NCBI GenBank assembly: GCA_049889355.1
Contig: JBMHDN010000012.1
Coordinates: 36,244-100,243, forward strand
Length of the DNA: 64,000 bases
Direction of reading: 5' to 3'
Source: JBMHDN01 sp049889355
GTDB taxonomy: Bacteria; Pseudomonadota; Alphaproteobacteria; Puniceispirillales; Puniceispirillaceae
Of the stretch, positions 9,022-18,658 are shown one piece after another. The notes below the pieces were generated by a model. It made no database searches and had not been told where the DNA came from. It saw only the letters and a list, made by a program, of their open reading frames with translations. The translations under genes and the position numbers were made by a program. The number at the start of each line of letters is the position of its first letter. The first letter of the stretch is position 1.

Positions 9022-11271
9022 TCAGGTAAAACGTGCAGGACGCGGAAAGCCTGTTGGCGGTAATTTACCAACAGAACCACGCCGCCCTGTCCAGGTGGTG
9101 AGATCTGTTTCTGTGCGCGTGCGACCACCACCCATCTGCCAGCTCAGCCCGTCTTCAGCCTTAAATACCTTAATATCCGCGAGCTCTGCATCCTTATAAC
9201 GTTGCAGGATAACACCGCGCCCGCGTGTCATTTCTGGCACTTCTGCCAAATCAAACACCAATAATTTACGATTCTGACCGACCACAGCAACCCGGTCGCC
9301 AATCGCATCCACACAGGCAACCGCCTTTGCACCATCAGGCAGGTTCAAGACTTGTTTACCTGTTTTGGTTTGGGCGACCACAGCTTGCTTATCCACCAGC
9401 ATACCATGGCCTGTATTTGAGGCGAGTAAGAGCTGGACCTTTGCCTCGCTCCCATTGGCGACCCTTAACAGCGCAATAATCGGCACATCTGCGGGCAAAT
9501 CAATCATCAGACTCAGCGGTTCGCCAAACCCACGCCCCTTTGGCAGCTTATCGCCATTTAACGTATAAAAACGTCCATTCTCCGCAAAAATAAGAATCTT
9601 GTCGGTGGTATCTGCATGCAGTGCAAAGGCCGGCCCATCGCCTTCTTTGAACTTATATTCAGCGGCCAAATCCAATGTGCCTTTCAGTGCCCGCACCCAG
9701 CCTTTTTCAGAGCAAATGACGGTGATTGCCTCTTTTTCAACCAGCAATTCATTCGGGTCAAAATCAATTTCTGGGGCTGTGGACACATCTGTCAGACGCT
9801 TGTCTGTTTTCGCAAGAAGAGCCTTTAATTCTTTGATTTGACCGGTTATTTTTTGCCATTGCAGGGTTTCAGAACCGATCAGCTCATTTAAACTTTCTTG
9901 TTCAAGAAGCAAATCATCCCGTTCTTTTTTCAGCCCCTCTTCTTCGAGGCGGCGCAGAGAGCGCAGGCGCATATCCAAAATAGCAACAGCCTGATTTTCA
10001 GTCAGATCAAAGCGGCGCATCAAAGCCTCTTTGGGATGATCTTCCTCGCGGATAATGGCAATCACCTCATCTAAATTGAGATAGACGACCAGATAGCCTT
10101 CTAATAATTCTAACCGGCGTTCAATCTTACCAAGACGGAACTGGCTACGCCGCAACAGCACCACACGGCGATGATCAAGCCAAGCCTGGAGCGCACCTTT
10201 TAAGGTCATCACACCCGGGCGGCCATCTGCATCTAGTACATTGAGGTTCAGCGATACACGGCTTTCCAGATCAGTCGTCTTAAACAGGCTTTCCATCACC
10301 ATATCGGGATCAAGACGGCGCGATTTTGGTTCAAGCACAAGGCGGATATCTTCGGCTGATTCATCTTGAATATCTGCCAGCATTGGCAATTTTTTGGCCT
10401 GCATCATCTCGGCCATTTTCTCTATCAGCCGCGATTTTTGAACCTGATAAGGGATTTCGGTAACCACAATTTGCCAAGCACCACCGCCCAGTTTTTCAAC
10501 CTGCCATCTGGCGCGCAGGCGAAAACCGCCGCGCCCTGTTCTATAGGCTTCAGCGATAGATTCGGCTGGCTCAACCAAGATGCCGCCGGTCGGAAAATCA
10601 GGCCCTTTGACATGATTTAAGAGTGTATCAACAGATGCACCTGGATATTTGATCAGATGCAATGCCGCATCTGCCAATTCGCCCATATTATGTGGTGGGA
10701 TTGAGGTGGCCATCCCCACCGCAATGCCTTGTGCGCCATTGGCCAGCAAATTTGGAATACCGGCTGGCAATAAAACAGGCTCTTCAGATTCGCCATCATA
10801 AGTGGGTCTGAAATCAATGGCATCTTCATCAATGCCATCAAGCAGCAGGCGTGCATATTCGGTCATCCGCGCTTCGGTATAGCGCATCGCCGCTGCGTTA
10901 TCGCCGTCAATATTACCAAAATTACCCTGACCATCGACCAGCTGGTAGCGCATGGCAAAAGACTGAGCCAGACGCACCATTGCATCATAGATAGCCGCGT
11001 CGCCGTGCGGGTGGAACTTACCCATCACATCGCCGACCACACGTGCTGATTTCTTAAATCCCTGATCTGGATCTAGCTTCAGCTGGCGCATCGCAAATAA
11101 CAAGCGGCGGTGAACAGGTTTTAGCCCGTCCCTGACGTCAGGCAGAGAGCGCGAGGTGATGGTTGAGAGCGCATAGGCGAGATAACGCTCAGAGAGTGCA
11201 GCCGCAAATGCGGTTTCACCTGTGCCATCTAACTGCTCTTTATCCAGCGTTTGATTGTCTTGTTCAGACAT
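9022..11271 (-). CDS. parC: DNA topoisomerase IV subunit A
   Basis: Breakage-rejoining subunit of the decatenating type II topoisomerase. The catalytic tyrosine lies in AAMRYTEARMT, and the quinolone-contact region reads GKFHPHGDAAIYDAM. Length is 749 aa from the ATG at 11271 (MSEQDNQ), chosen because GGAGA lies about 11 bases upstream; an ATG at 11298 lacks any ribosome site. ParC rather than GyrA is indicated by the short C-terminal domain and the KPVHRRLLFAMRQLKLDP pattern. It is last in the block that starts at rpoZ. Confidence 0.93.
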   Translation of the reverse strand: MSEQDNQTLDKEQLDGTGETAFAAALSERYLAYALSTITSRSLPDVRDGLKPVHRRLLFAMRQLKLDPDQGFKKSARVVGDVMGKFHPHGDAAIYDAMVRLAQSFAMRYQLVDGQGNFGNIDGDNAAAMRYTEARMTEYARLLLDGIDEDAIDFRPTYDGESEEPVLLPAGIPNLLANGAQGIAVGMATSIPPHNMGELADAALHLIKYPGASVDTLLNHVKGPDFPTGGILVEPAESIAEAYRTGRGGFRLRARWQVEKLGGGAWQIVVTEIPYQVQKSRLIEKMAEMMQAKKLPMLADIQDESAEDIRLVLEPKSRRLDPDMVMESLFKTTDLESRVSLNLNVLDADGRPGVMTLKGALQAWLDHRRVVLLRRSQFRLGKIERRLELLEGYLVVYLNLDEVIAIIREEDHPKEALMRRFDLTENQAVAILDMRLRSLRRLEEEGLKKERDDLLLEQESLNELIGSETLQWQKITGQIKELKALLAKTDKRLTDVSTAPEIDFDPNELLVEKEAITVICSEKGWVRALKGTLDLAAEYKFKEGDGPAFALHADTTDKILIFAENGRFYTLNGDKLPKGRGFGEPLSLMIDLPADVPIIALLRVANGSEAKVQLLLASNTGHGMLVDKQAVVAQTKTGKQVLNLPDGAKAVACVDAIGDRVAVVGQNRKLLVFDLAEVPEMTRGRGVILQRYKDAELADIKVFKAEDGLSWQMGGGRTRTETDLTTWTGRRGSVGKLPPTGFPRPARFT

Positions 11272-11322
11272 GCGCGTATCGTCTCCGCCTAATCCCATAA
11301 AACCACTATATCTATAGACAGT

Positions 11323-12066
11323 TTATCTAGAACCCACAAGATAGGCGATAGCCAAATCCTGTAAACGCAGCCTTGGGGCAGGCAAATCCTTATCCATCGG
11401 GTGGAATATATGTTTACCCAAAAAATGGGCTGTTATTTTGAGCCCGGCTTCAATTTCATTTTCCACCGGCATTGCCCCGCCCAGCATTTCTGGCAAGGCC
11501 AGCAACCTCTCTTTATAAGGCCCTGCCCCAGCGGGGGTTACTGCATTGCCTGTACGCGGGCTAATGAAGGCGAGCCCATTTCTGGCACCTGTCACGGCAC
11601 ACACACTCAAATCAGGGGCAAATCCAGTTGTCGCCAGCAACTGCCATTCCCAACGCACAAAAAAAGGTAGCCAATCTTGATCAGCCTCTGCAAAGGCCAG
11701 AATATCCATCAGTGCGTTTGTAGAGTCAAAAAGCGCAGATTGCGGTTCACGTTCAGGCAAGGCTGCATCGAGCAAACCACACACTGCCCCAAGCGCGGCA
11801 AGACGCATCGGATTATCCAGCAATAAAGCTGCTCTGTTGCGCAGTAACTCGACACGAAATGTGCCCAACTGTTCAGCTAATCTGGCTTGCCAGTCCAATT
11901 GTAGCTGGTTACCAAGCTCAAGCACGGCTTTTTTAGCCCGGCTCTGGCCAGCATGTACAAGGCCTGCATGGCGGCCATGCTCAGCTGTCAAGACCGAGAT
12001 GACGGCGTGGCTCTCGCCATGGGCGCGCACGCCCAGCACCATGCCTTCATCACGCCATTCAGGCAT
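11323..12066 (-). CDS. recO: DNA repair protein RecO
   Basis: Recombination mediator that helps load RecA on gapped DNA with RecR. The 247-aa protein opens with the OB-fold signature EWRDEGMVLGVRAHGESHAV, followed by EHGRHAGLVHAGQSR, and keeps a mostly helical C-terminal part. It follows era with an 11-base gap, the standard rnc-era-recO order. Confidence 0.95.
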   Translation of the reverse strand: MPEWRDEGMVLGVRAHGESHAVISVLTAEHGRHAGLVHAGQSRAKKAVLELGNQLQLDWQARLAEQLGTFRVELLRNRAALLLDNPMRLAALGAVCGLLDAALPEREPQSALFDSTNALMDILAFAEADQDWLPFFVRWEWQLLATTGFAPDLSVCAVTGARNGLAFISPRTGNAVTPAGAGPYKERLLALPEMLGGAMPVENEIEAGLKITAHFLGKHIFHPMDKDLPAPRLRLQDLAIAYLVGSR

Positions 12067-12077
12067 AACGGCCTCTG

Positions 12078-12974
12078 TCAGGCGTCATAATCCAAATCCC
12101 AGCTGCTATAACGGGCACGATCATCCATCCAGTCTTTGCGCACTTTGACATGGGTGAAGAGATGCAAACGCCGCTCTAAAGCCTCTTCCAGTTCAAGGCG
12201 TGCAGATTGGCCGATACGGCGCATGGTTTGCCCACCCTTGCCTAACAAAATGCCGCGATGACCATCGCGTGCCACATAAATGGTCAGATGTATCTCAGCG
12301 CTGCCATCCTTGCGCTCTGTCCATTTTTCAGTCTCGACTGTCAGCTGATAAGGCAATTCCTGATGCATGTTCAAAAACAGCTTCTCGCGCACAATTTCAG
12401 CAGCGAGCAGACGTTGTGGTAAGTCAGAAATATCATCTGGATCATACAGATAAGGGCTTTCAGGCATCTGTTCAGCTAGCCATTTGGCCAAATCCTTCAC
12501 CCCAGAACCATTTTCAGCTGATATCATGAAGCTGGCGGTGAAATCCATCAAATCATAGAGTTCTTGCGATCTGTCAAGCAGCCGCGGCGGATCAATTAAA
12601 TCCACCTTATTGAGCACTAATGCGGCCTTGCGGTTCTGTTCTTTGAGTGCATTGATAATAGCACCTGTATCTTCATCTATCCGCGCTTGTGCTGCATCAT
12701 GCAGCAGCAACACCACATCTGCATCATCCGCACCCTGCCAGGCAGCAGCCACCATGGCCCTGTCTAGGCGTCTTTTCGGTTTGAAGATGCCAGGTGTATC
12801 TACAAAAATAACCTGCGCATCATCTTGCATCATAATGCCACGCACACGCGAACGGGTGGTCTGTACCTTGTGGGTGACAATGGATATTTTTGCCCCCACC
12901 ATCTGGTTCATCAAGGTTGATTTACCGGCATTTGGTGCGCCAATCAGCGCGACAAATCCTGCTTTACTCTTCAT
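12078..12974 (-). CDS. era: Ribosome assembly GTPase Era
   Basis: Essential GTPase that binds the 3' end of 16S rRNA during small-subunit assembly. It has G1 GAPNAGKST, the switch region KVQTTRSRVRGI, G3 DTPGI, G4 NKVDL, and a C-terminal KH domain with GILLGKGGQTMRRIGQSAR. Length is 298 aa, as expected. It sits between rnc (9-base gap) and recO. Confidence 0.97.
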   Translation of the reverse strand: MKSKAGFVALIGAPNAGKSTLMNQMVGAKISIVTHKVQTTRSRVRGIMMQDDAQVIFVDTPGIFKPKRRLDRAMVAAAWQGADDADVVLLLHDAAQARIDEDTGAIINALKEQNRKAALVLNKVDLIDPPRLLDRSQELYDLMDFTASFMISAENGSGVKDLAKWLAEQMPESPYLYDPDDISDLPQRLLAAEIVREKLFLNMHQELPYQLTVETEKWTERKDGSAEIHLTIYVARDGHRGILLGKGGQTMRRIGQSARLELEEALERRLHLFTHVKVRKDWMDDRARYSSWDLDYDA

Positions 12975-12983
12975 CTGATATAC

Positions 12984-13679
12984 TCAGCCTTCCTGTTGCT
13001 GAATCCAGTTCAGCATTTTAATCGCCGCGGCACGCTCTGCTTGTTTTTTGCTTGGTCCAACACCTGTTTGTATCGGCAAATTGGCCAATTTCAGCTCAAC
13101 GGTGAAAATCGTTTCATGGGCCGGACCCCTCCGTTCAATTTCCTTATAAGACGGCAGTGGTTTTTGCTGGCCCAAAGCCCATTCCTGAAGCATAGATTTT
13201 GGGTTTTCATCTCGCTCGTCCGGCAGGGCCTGTGTGGGATCAAGATAGTCTATAATGACCGCGCGGGCTGGGGCGATCCCGCCATCTAGATAAATCGCCG
13301 CCAAAATCGCCTCCACCACATCGGCTAAAACAGAATCCCGATCTGAAATATCGCCTTCCTCGGTGCGGATATATAAAGAGAGGTCCAGAGCACGCGCCAT
13401 ATCGGCCAGCGTTTCAGCCCGTGCCCGCGCATGCAGCCGCTTGGTTAATGTGCCTTGCATTTCCATCGGAAAGGCTTTGTAGAGTGTTTCGGCCAAAACC
13501 ATGCCGAGCACCCTATCGCCTAAAAACTCTAGCCGCTCATAAGAGGCTAGACCAGATTTAAGCGATTTGTGAGTGAGCGCATGTTCTAATAGGGCAGGAT
13601 TGTCAAAAACATAGCCGAGCGCTTTTTCAAGCGGCTTCAGATTTTCTATCGCTGGCTTCTTTGTCTCTTTTGCCGTCAT
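12984..13679 (-). CDS. rnc: Ribonuclease III
   Basis: Double-strand RNA endonuclease for rRNA and mRNA processing. The signature is YERLEFLGDRVLGMVLAE, with the second acidic cluster DVVEAILAAIYLDGG, then a C-terminal dsRNA-binding domain from about residue 155 ending in KKQAERAAAIKMLNWIQ. Length is 231 aa. It lies between lepB and era in the conserved lepB-rnc-era group. Confidence 0.96.
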   Translation of the reverse strand: MTAKETKKPAIENLKPLEKALGYVFDNPALLEHALTHKSLKSGLASYERLEFLGDRVLGMVLAETLYKAFPMEMQGTLTKRLHARARAETLADMARALDLSLYIRTEEGDISDRDSVLADVVEAILAAIYLDGGIAPARAVIIDYLDPTQALPDERDENPKSMLQEWALGQQKPLPSYKEIERRGPAHETIFTVELKLANLPIQTGVGPSKKQAERAAAIKMLNWIQQQEG

Positions 13680-13708
13680 ATCTGCGCCAATTTTAACCCT
13701 TTAAGCCC

Positions 13709-14500
13709 CTACTGAATACCTTGACCAAGGCGTCCATAGCGGATGGCAAATGGCCATCTCCAGAACTCAAGCATACCCGCTGAACCATCTGTTGAGAAAA
13801 ACAGAAACTGGGCTTTGCCGATGAGATTTTCAGCCGGCACGAAACCCACAGCCGCTGTCCGGCTATCGCGTGAATTATCGCGGTTATCACCCATCATGAA
13901 ATAATGACCTTCAGGGACTTTAAACAAGACGGTCTGATCATTGGGCAGATCATCTCTGATTTCCTGAATAATATGGCTATGTCCGTCAGGGAAAGTTTCC
14001 TCATATTGCGTGGCCCGCACTTTCAACAGCCCCTCACCAGAGGTTTCTTCGCCCACTACACGGCGCATCGCAGCTTCGCCATTAATATGTAAAATGCCGG
14101 CCTTCACCTGAATTTCATCACCAGGCAAACCGACCACCCGCTTGATATAATCAACTGAGGTATCCGCAGGCAGTCTGAACACCACCACATCACCGCGCTC
14201 AGGCGCGCCTTCAGCAATGCGCCCATTTATTGGGGCAATACCAAAGGGAAAGGAATAACGCGAATAGCCATAGCTGAATTTCGAGACAAACAAGTAATCA
14301 CCGACCAGCAAGGTCGGGATCATCGAGCCTGATGGAATATTGAAAGGCTCAGCAATGAAAGAGCGAAAACCAACAGCGATCAGACCGGCAACAACCAGCG
14401 TGCGCACCAATTCAGAAAAGCCACCAGATTTTTTCTTATCGCTTTTACTGCCTTTAGAGGTGTTATGTGGCTTCACCAAATCGCTTTTATTTTGGCTCAT
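13709..14500 (-). CDS. lepB: Signal peptidase I
   Basis: Membrane serine protease that removes Sec/Tat signal peptides. The catalytic serine is S59 in NIPSGSMIPTL and the catalytic lysine lies in DYIKRVVGLPGDE; MMGDNRDNSRDSR is the C-terminal box. One transmembrane segment is at about residues 30-50, after a lysine/serine-rich cytoplasmic leader. Length is 263 aa. It lies 28 bases upstream of rnc. Confidence 0.96.
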   Translation of the reverse strand: MSQNKSDLVKPHNTSKGSKSDKKKSGGFSELVRTLVVAGLIAVGFRSFIAEPFNIPSGSMIPTLLVGDYLFVSKFSYGYSRYSFPFGIAPINGRIAEGAPERGDVVVFRLPADTSVDYIKRVVGLPGDEIQVKAGILHINGEAAMRRVVGEETSGEGLLKVRATQYEETFPDGHSHIIQEIRDDLPNDQTVLFKVPEGHYFMMGDNRDNSRDSRTAAVGFVPAENLIGKAQFLFFSTDGSAGMLEFWRWPFAIRYGRLGQGIQ

Positions 14501-14558
14501 CTCTTCGACGTCCTTTTTCGTTCATCGCACAGGGCATGCGCGCCATAAAGGCTGCATT

Positions 14559-14972
14559 CTAGGTTTCATTCACCTGCGGGCGCATGCTGAAAATCACCAT
14601 AGCAGATGCGTAGGGATATTCATCACTCAAGCTCAGATGTATATCTGGCTCCATGCCTGCGGGCAAGCTGTTTGCCAAGATCGCCCCTGCTCTGCCAGTG
14701 AGATGACAGCTTGGGGCACCGCCGCCTGAAATCACCTCACAATCCTGCCAACACAAGCCTGACTGATCTAATTTTGCAAAGGCCTTATAGACTGCTTCTT
14801 TGGCAGCAAAACGCAAGGCAAGATAAGCATCTTGGCGTGCCGGCTGGCGACTTTGCATTTCCGCTAATTCAGCTTGTGTCAGGATTTGTGCTTCGAAACG
14901 CGCCCCAAACCGTGCTCTGATTTTGGCAATACGGCGCATATCACATATATCATGTCCCAACCCTAAGATCAT
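14559..14972 (-). CDS. acpS: Holo-[acyl-carrier-protein] synthase
   Basis: Transfers 4'-phosphopantetheine from CoA to acyl carrier protein. The 137-aa sequence has both signatures: LGHDICDMRRIAKI at the N terminus (metal-binding Asp) and RFAAKEAVYKAF near residue 70. The sequence lies between pdxJ and lepB as in many Alphaproteobacteria. Confidence 0.94.
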   Translation of the reverse strand: MILGLGHDICDMRRIAKIRARFGARFEAQILTQAELAEMQSRQPARQDAYLALRFAAKEAVYKAFAKLDQSGLCWQDCEVISGGGAPSCHLTGRAGAILANSLPAGMEPDIHLSLSDEYPYASAMVIFSMRPQVNET

Positions 14973-15006
14973 CTGCCTTTATCCACGCACCTACACCCAA
15001 TCGCCT

Positions 15007-15738
15007 CTATGCAACAGCTTCATCAATCAGCGCACGCATGGTTGCAATCGCTTCACCAAGCCCGGTAAATAGTGCAGCTCCCATTAAGAAATGCCCGATA
15101 TTGAGTTCTGTCATATGTGGCAAACATGCAATCGGCTGAACATTATCAAAACGCAGCCCATGGCCGGCATGCACTTCTAGACCCATGTGATGGGCATATT
15201 CTGCGCCTTCTCTTAAGCGTGCCAACTCATCTTGCAAGGCCTTTGCGTTCAGCTCGCTATAGGCACCGGTATGTAGTTCGACAATATCGGCACCAAGGCT
15301 GGCAGCTGCTTTTAATTCAGTTGGATTGGCTTCTACAAAAAGTGATATACGACACCCCGCTTTTTTTAATTTTTCGATTTGCGGGCCCAAACGCGCTTCA
15401 TGACCTGCGACAGCCAAGCCGCCTTCAGTGGTTACCTCTTCGCGTTTTTCAGGCACTAAACAACAGGCATTAGGCTGGATTGCACAGGCAATATCTACCA
15501 TTTCATCTGTTGCGCCCATCTCAAAATTAAGTGGAATATCAATAGCCTGCTTTATGTTCTTCATATCCTCATCACGGATATGGCGCCTGTCTTCGCGCAG
15601 ATGTGCGGTGATCCCATCAGCACCTGCAGATTGCGCGAGCAATGCGCCCGCCACCGGGTCAGGATGCTGGCCGCCGCGCGCATTACGCAAGGTGGCAATA
15701 TGGTCAATATTCACGCCAAGCCTGATTTTATGCATCAT
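15007..15738 (-). CDS. pdxJ: Pyridoxine 5'-phosphate synthase
   Basis: Last step of de novo vitamin B6 synthesis, from 1-deoxyxylulose 5-phosphate and 3-amino-2-oxopropyl phosphate. LGVNIDHIATLRNARGG, GITAHLREDRRHI, ELHTGAY and HAGHGL are all family motifs of this TIM barrel. The start is one of two adjacent ATGs (15738 or 15735) behind an AGAGGTGGAG ribosome site; an upstream GTG at 15744 is less likely. The 5' end overlaps the DUF2062 gene by 11 bases, so coupling is likely. About 242 aa. Confidence 0.95.
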   Translation of the reverse strand: MMHKIRLGVNIDHIATLRNARGGQHPDPVAGALLAQSAGADGITAHLREDRRHIRDEDMKNIKQAIDIPLNFEMGATDEMVDIACAIQPNACCLVPEKREEVTTEGGLAVAGHEARLGPQIEKLKKAGCRISLFVEANPTELKAAASLGADIVELHTGAYSELNAKALQDELARLREGAEYAHHMGLEVHAGHGLRFDNVQPIACLPHMTELNIGHFLMGAALFTGLGEAIATMRALIDEAVA

Positions 15739-16366
15739 CTCCACCTCTGATTTCTTTATCTATGCCAGCTTGATGTTGGGCCTGATGTTGGGCCTGATTT
15801 TGGGCCTGGTGTTGGGCCTGCATCGCCATCATTTTCGCCATTTTCTTGGCCCGACGATGGCGCCGGAATGAGCGGATGCCAAGCCAGCTGATACCAAGCA
15901 CCCATGGACCCAATATAATCGAAAGCAGGCTGGCACCAATAACCCAAGGCACAAATAATGTTACCAGCTGATCTGCATTACCAAGCGCATCTGCAATGGT
16001 AAGCCCTGCCCCATAATCATGATAGCCAAAAATGGCGAGTACCCATTGACCTGTTTTCACCGCGGCGAGCCAAAGAAACGGAAACGTCCAGGGATTACCT
16101 ACTAATGTGCCAACGGCAGATATCAGCACATTGCCGCGCAAAGCCACTGCCAGAAAGGCGGCAAGGACAAAATGAAACCCGACAAAAGGGGTAAAAGAAA
16201 CAATGGCCCCGGCGGTAAATCCTGCTGCCAGTGAATAGTCCGAGCCTGGCATGCGGGCCAGCCGTTGCATCAGATAATTAAAGGCACGCTTAAATCCGGA
16301 TTTCGGCCAGAAAAAAGATTGCAGGCGTTGCATCTGATTTAGCGGAACGCGTCTTTTAAAGAGCAT
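15728..16366 (-). CDS. DUF2062 membrane protein with Gln/His/Ala repeat tail
   Basis: Membrane protein of unknown function with the DUF2062 core: GFTAGAIVSFTPFVGFHF, then VGTLVGNPWTFPFLWLA, with hydrophobic segments at about residues 50-80, 85-115 and 130-160. Proteins of this family often lie next to rsh and pdxJ in Alphaproteobacteria, as here. The last ~35 residues are unusual: after the basic segment IRSFRRHRRAKKMAKMM come repeats of QAQH/QAQN, encoded by a 12-bp tandem repeat. 212 aa; 11 bases after rsh. Confidence 0.85.
   Translation of the reverse strand: MLFKRRVPLNQMQRLQSFFWPKSGFKRAFNYLMQRLARMPGSDYSLAAGFTAGAIVSFTPFVGFHFVLAAFLAVALRGNVLISAVGTLVGNPWTFPFLWLAAVKTGQWVLAIFGYHDYGAGLTIADALGNADQLVTLFVPWVIGASLLSIILGPWVLGISWLGIRSFRRHRRAKKMAKMMAMQAQHQAQNQAQHQAQHQAGIDKEIRGGDDA
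15769..15816 (-). repeat. 12-bp tandem repeat, four units, in DUF2062 tail
   Basis: Four adjacent 12-base units on the plus strand: 15769-15780, 15781-15792, 15793-15804 and 15805-15816, consensus CCTGATGTTGGG with single-base differences. Because 12 is a multiple of three, gain or loss of units adds or removes Gln-Ala-Gln-His blocks without shifting frame. Confidence 0.9.
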
Positions 16367-16377
16367 GTCAAAAAGAC

Positions 16378-18573
16378 CTATCTGTCAAAACTGTAGCGAT
16401 CAGCTGATTCAATATATTTATTCGAACGAAGCATGGTGATGATGGACTGGAGATGCGCCTTATCGCGCACTGCCACATCCAATGTAAAGGTAAAGAAATC
16501 CCCGCTCCGCTCAGAAAGCTGAATAAAGGTGATATTCCCAGCTTGCTGGCCAATCACAGAACAGAGAGCAGCCAGCGCCCCAGGCTCATTAAAAATAACA
16601 GCACGGATGCGCCCGCTCATCTGTTTATGGGCCACCTGCCCCCAATTCACATCAACCCATAATTCAGGCATTTCGGTGAATTTCGCAAGTGAACTGCAAC
16701 CGCGTGAATGAACGGTAAGGCCTTTACCCGTGGTGAAAATGCCAACAATCCTGTCACCAAGGATTGGATGACAACATTTTGCCATATGCACCGCCACGCC
16801 ATCTGCTAGGCCGGTGATGTTTAATACTGGTTCAGGTAAAGGTCCGGTATTTGACTCTGCATCAGATGGCGGCTTATCTTCTAATGCGGCCTCTTGGGTT
16901 GCCTGTGCTGGATAGAGCCTTTCAAAGACCAAGCGCGGATGCACATCACCATCGGCAATTTTCTCAAACAACTCTTCAGCACGTTGGACTTCAAAGGCGG
17001 TGAGAATGGAATCCAACAATTCAATATCAAAGCTGGTATTGCGAAAGCGAAATTCTTTTTCCAGTAACGCCTGACCAATGCGGCTGAATTCATGCTGGCG
17101 TTCTTGTCGGATATAGCGGCGGATGGCTGCCTTTGCCCGCCCTGTTACAATAAATTCTTCCCATTCTGCGCGTGGGCGCGCCTCTGGGTCTGTCAGGATT
17201 TTCACCTGATCGCCATTTTGCAATTCTGTGGCCAGCTGCCGGTTTTTGTCATTAATCAGCACACCAACACATGTATCACCAATCTTGGAATGCACATTAT
17301 AGGCAAAATCAACCGCTGTGGCACCACGCGGCAGATTGATCAGATCACCGCGCGGGGTAAAGCAGAATACCTGATCAGCGAACATCTCCATTTTGGTATG
17401 TTCTAAAAATTCATCTGCACCTGCATTTAAATCAATCAGTGAGGTCAGTTCTTGTACCCAGCCTGTATGCTCACCAATCACAGCATCTGAAGGGTTTTTG
17501 TAATCCCAATGCGCGGCCACGCCCCGCTCTGCCTCATCATGCATATCCGGTGTGCGCAGTTGAATTTCAATACGCCTGTTAAGCGGGCCAATGACACCGG
17601 TATGCAACGAGCGATAACCATTGCGTTTCGGGGCTGAGATATAATCTTTCATACGCCCCATCACCATCGGATAATGCTGATGAATGATGCCAAGTGCGGT
17701 GTAGCAATCCTCAATGCGCGGCACGATCACCCGAAACGCCATCACATCTGAGAGCTGTTCCATCGCGATTTTCTTTGACTGCATTTTACGCCAGATAGAA
17801 TAAGGCGTTTTGCGGCGCCCAGATACCTGACAATCCAGACGGTTATTCTGGATCAGGGTCATCAAATCTTGTGTGATGCGCTGAATGATATTTTCATTTT
17901 CATTGGCCAGAAATTCCAGCCTGTTGAAAATAGATTGCTGCATTTCAGGATAGAGCACCTTAAAGGCGCTCTCTTCGAGCTGATTTTGAAAATGGGTAAT
18001 CCCGAGACGCTCTGCCAATGGGGCATAAATATCGAGCGTTTCTCTGGCAATGCGCTCTTTTTTATCCTGACGACTAAAACCGTCTATGGTCTCCATATTA
18101 TGAGTCCGGTCAGCCAGTTTCACCAGCAAAACCCGCAAATCAGCAGAGGTTGCCATCACCAGTTTGCGGAAATTCTCAGCCTGTTTTGAATCAATGGATT
18201 GTAATTCAAACCGGGTGAGCTTGGTTACCCCATTAACCAGCTGGGCAATGGTCTCACCCAGAAGCTGTTCAAGCTGCTCAAGGGTGATATCACAATCCTC
18301 AACTGTATCATGCAGCAGGGCAGTGATAATAGTATCCAAATCAAAATGCATGTCAGCCAGCAAATGGGCCACAGCAATCGGATGGGTGAAATAAGGCTCG
18401 CCAGAGGCGCGCATCTGACCATCATGGGCTTTACGGCCTAATTGATAGGCTTTTTCAAGGCGATCTTCGTCAAAAAACGGGTTAAAGGCACGAATACGGC
18501 TCAGCAGACCATCATAGGCCAGCTGAACAGGGTCTTGCATGCGGTGTGCGACAGATGCCATGGTTGCGCTCAC
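16378..18573 (-). CDS. rsh: RelA/SpoT family (p)ppGpp synthetase/hydrolase
   Basis: Bifunctional stringent-response enzyme. The N-terminal HD hydrolase domain has FTHPIAVAHLLADM and ALLHDTVEDCDIT with intact HD residues. The synthetase domain (about 230-350) has DVMAFRVIVPRIEDCY and RNGYRSLHTGVIGP. TGS (near 400, QVFCFTPRGDLINLPRGATA) and C-terminal ACT (near 655-731) domains follow. Intact motifs in both catalytic domains fit the single bifunctional Rsh of Alphaproteobacteria. The start is GTG at 18573 (731 aa) or ATG at 18561 (727 aa). It lies 85 bases downstream of rpoZ, a conserved pairing. Confidence 0.95.
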   Translation of the reverse strand: MSATMASVAHRMQDPVQLAYDGLLSRIRAFNPFFDEDRLEKAYQLGRKAHDGQMRASGEPYFTHPIAVAHLLADMHFDLDTIITALLHDTVEDCDITLEQLEQLLGETIAQLVNGVTKLTRFELQSIDSKQAENFRKLVMATSADLRVLLVKLADRTHNMETIDGFSRQDKKERIARETLDIYAPLAERLGITHFQNQLEESAFKVLYPEMQQSIFNRLEFLANENENIIQRITQDLMTLIQNNRLDCQVSGRRKTPYSIWRKMQSKKIAMEQLSDVMAFRVIVPRIEDCYTALGIIHQHYPMVMGRMKDYISAPKRNGYRSLHTGVIGPLNRRIEIQLRTPDMHDEAERGVAAHWDYKNPSDAVIGEHTGWVQELTSLIDLNAGADEFLEHTKMEMFADQVFCFTPRGDLINLPRGATAVDFAYNVHSKIGDTCVGVLINDKNRQLATELQNGDQVKILTDPEARPRAEWEEFIVTGRAKAAIRRYIRQERQHEFSRIGQALLEKEFRFRNTSFDIELLDSILTAFEVQRAEELFEKIADGDVHPRLVFERLYPAQATQEAALEDKPPSDAESNTGPLPEPVLNITGLADGVAVHMAKCCHPILGDRIVGIFTTGKGLTVHSRGCSSLAKFTEMPELWVDVNWGQVAHKQMSGRIRAVIFNEPGALAALCSVIGQQAGNITFIQLSERSGDFFTFTLDVAVRDKAHLQSIITMLRSNKYIESADRYSFDR

Positions 18574-18658
18574 TCTCGTGATAACCGGCCCCTATGGTTC
18601 ACTTTATGGATTTGACGCCGGTCTAGCTTATGCGCATAGGGTGCCTTGTTTTGCAGGC

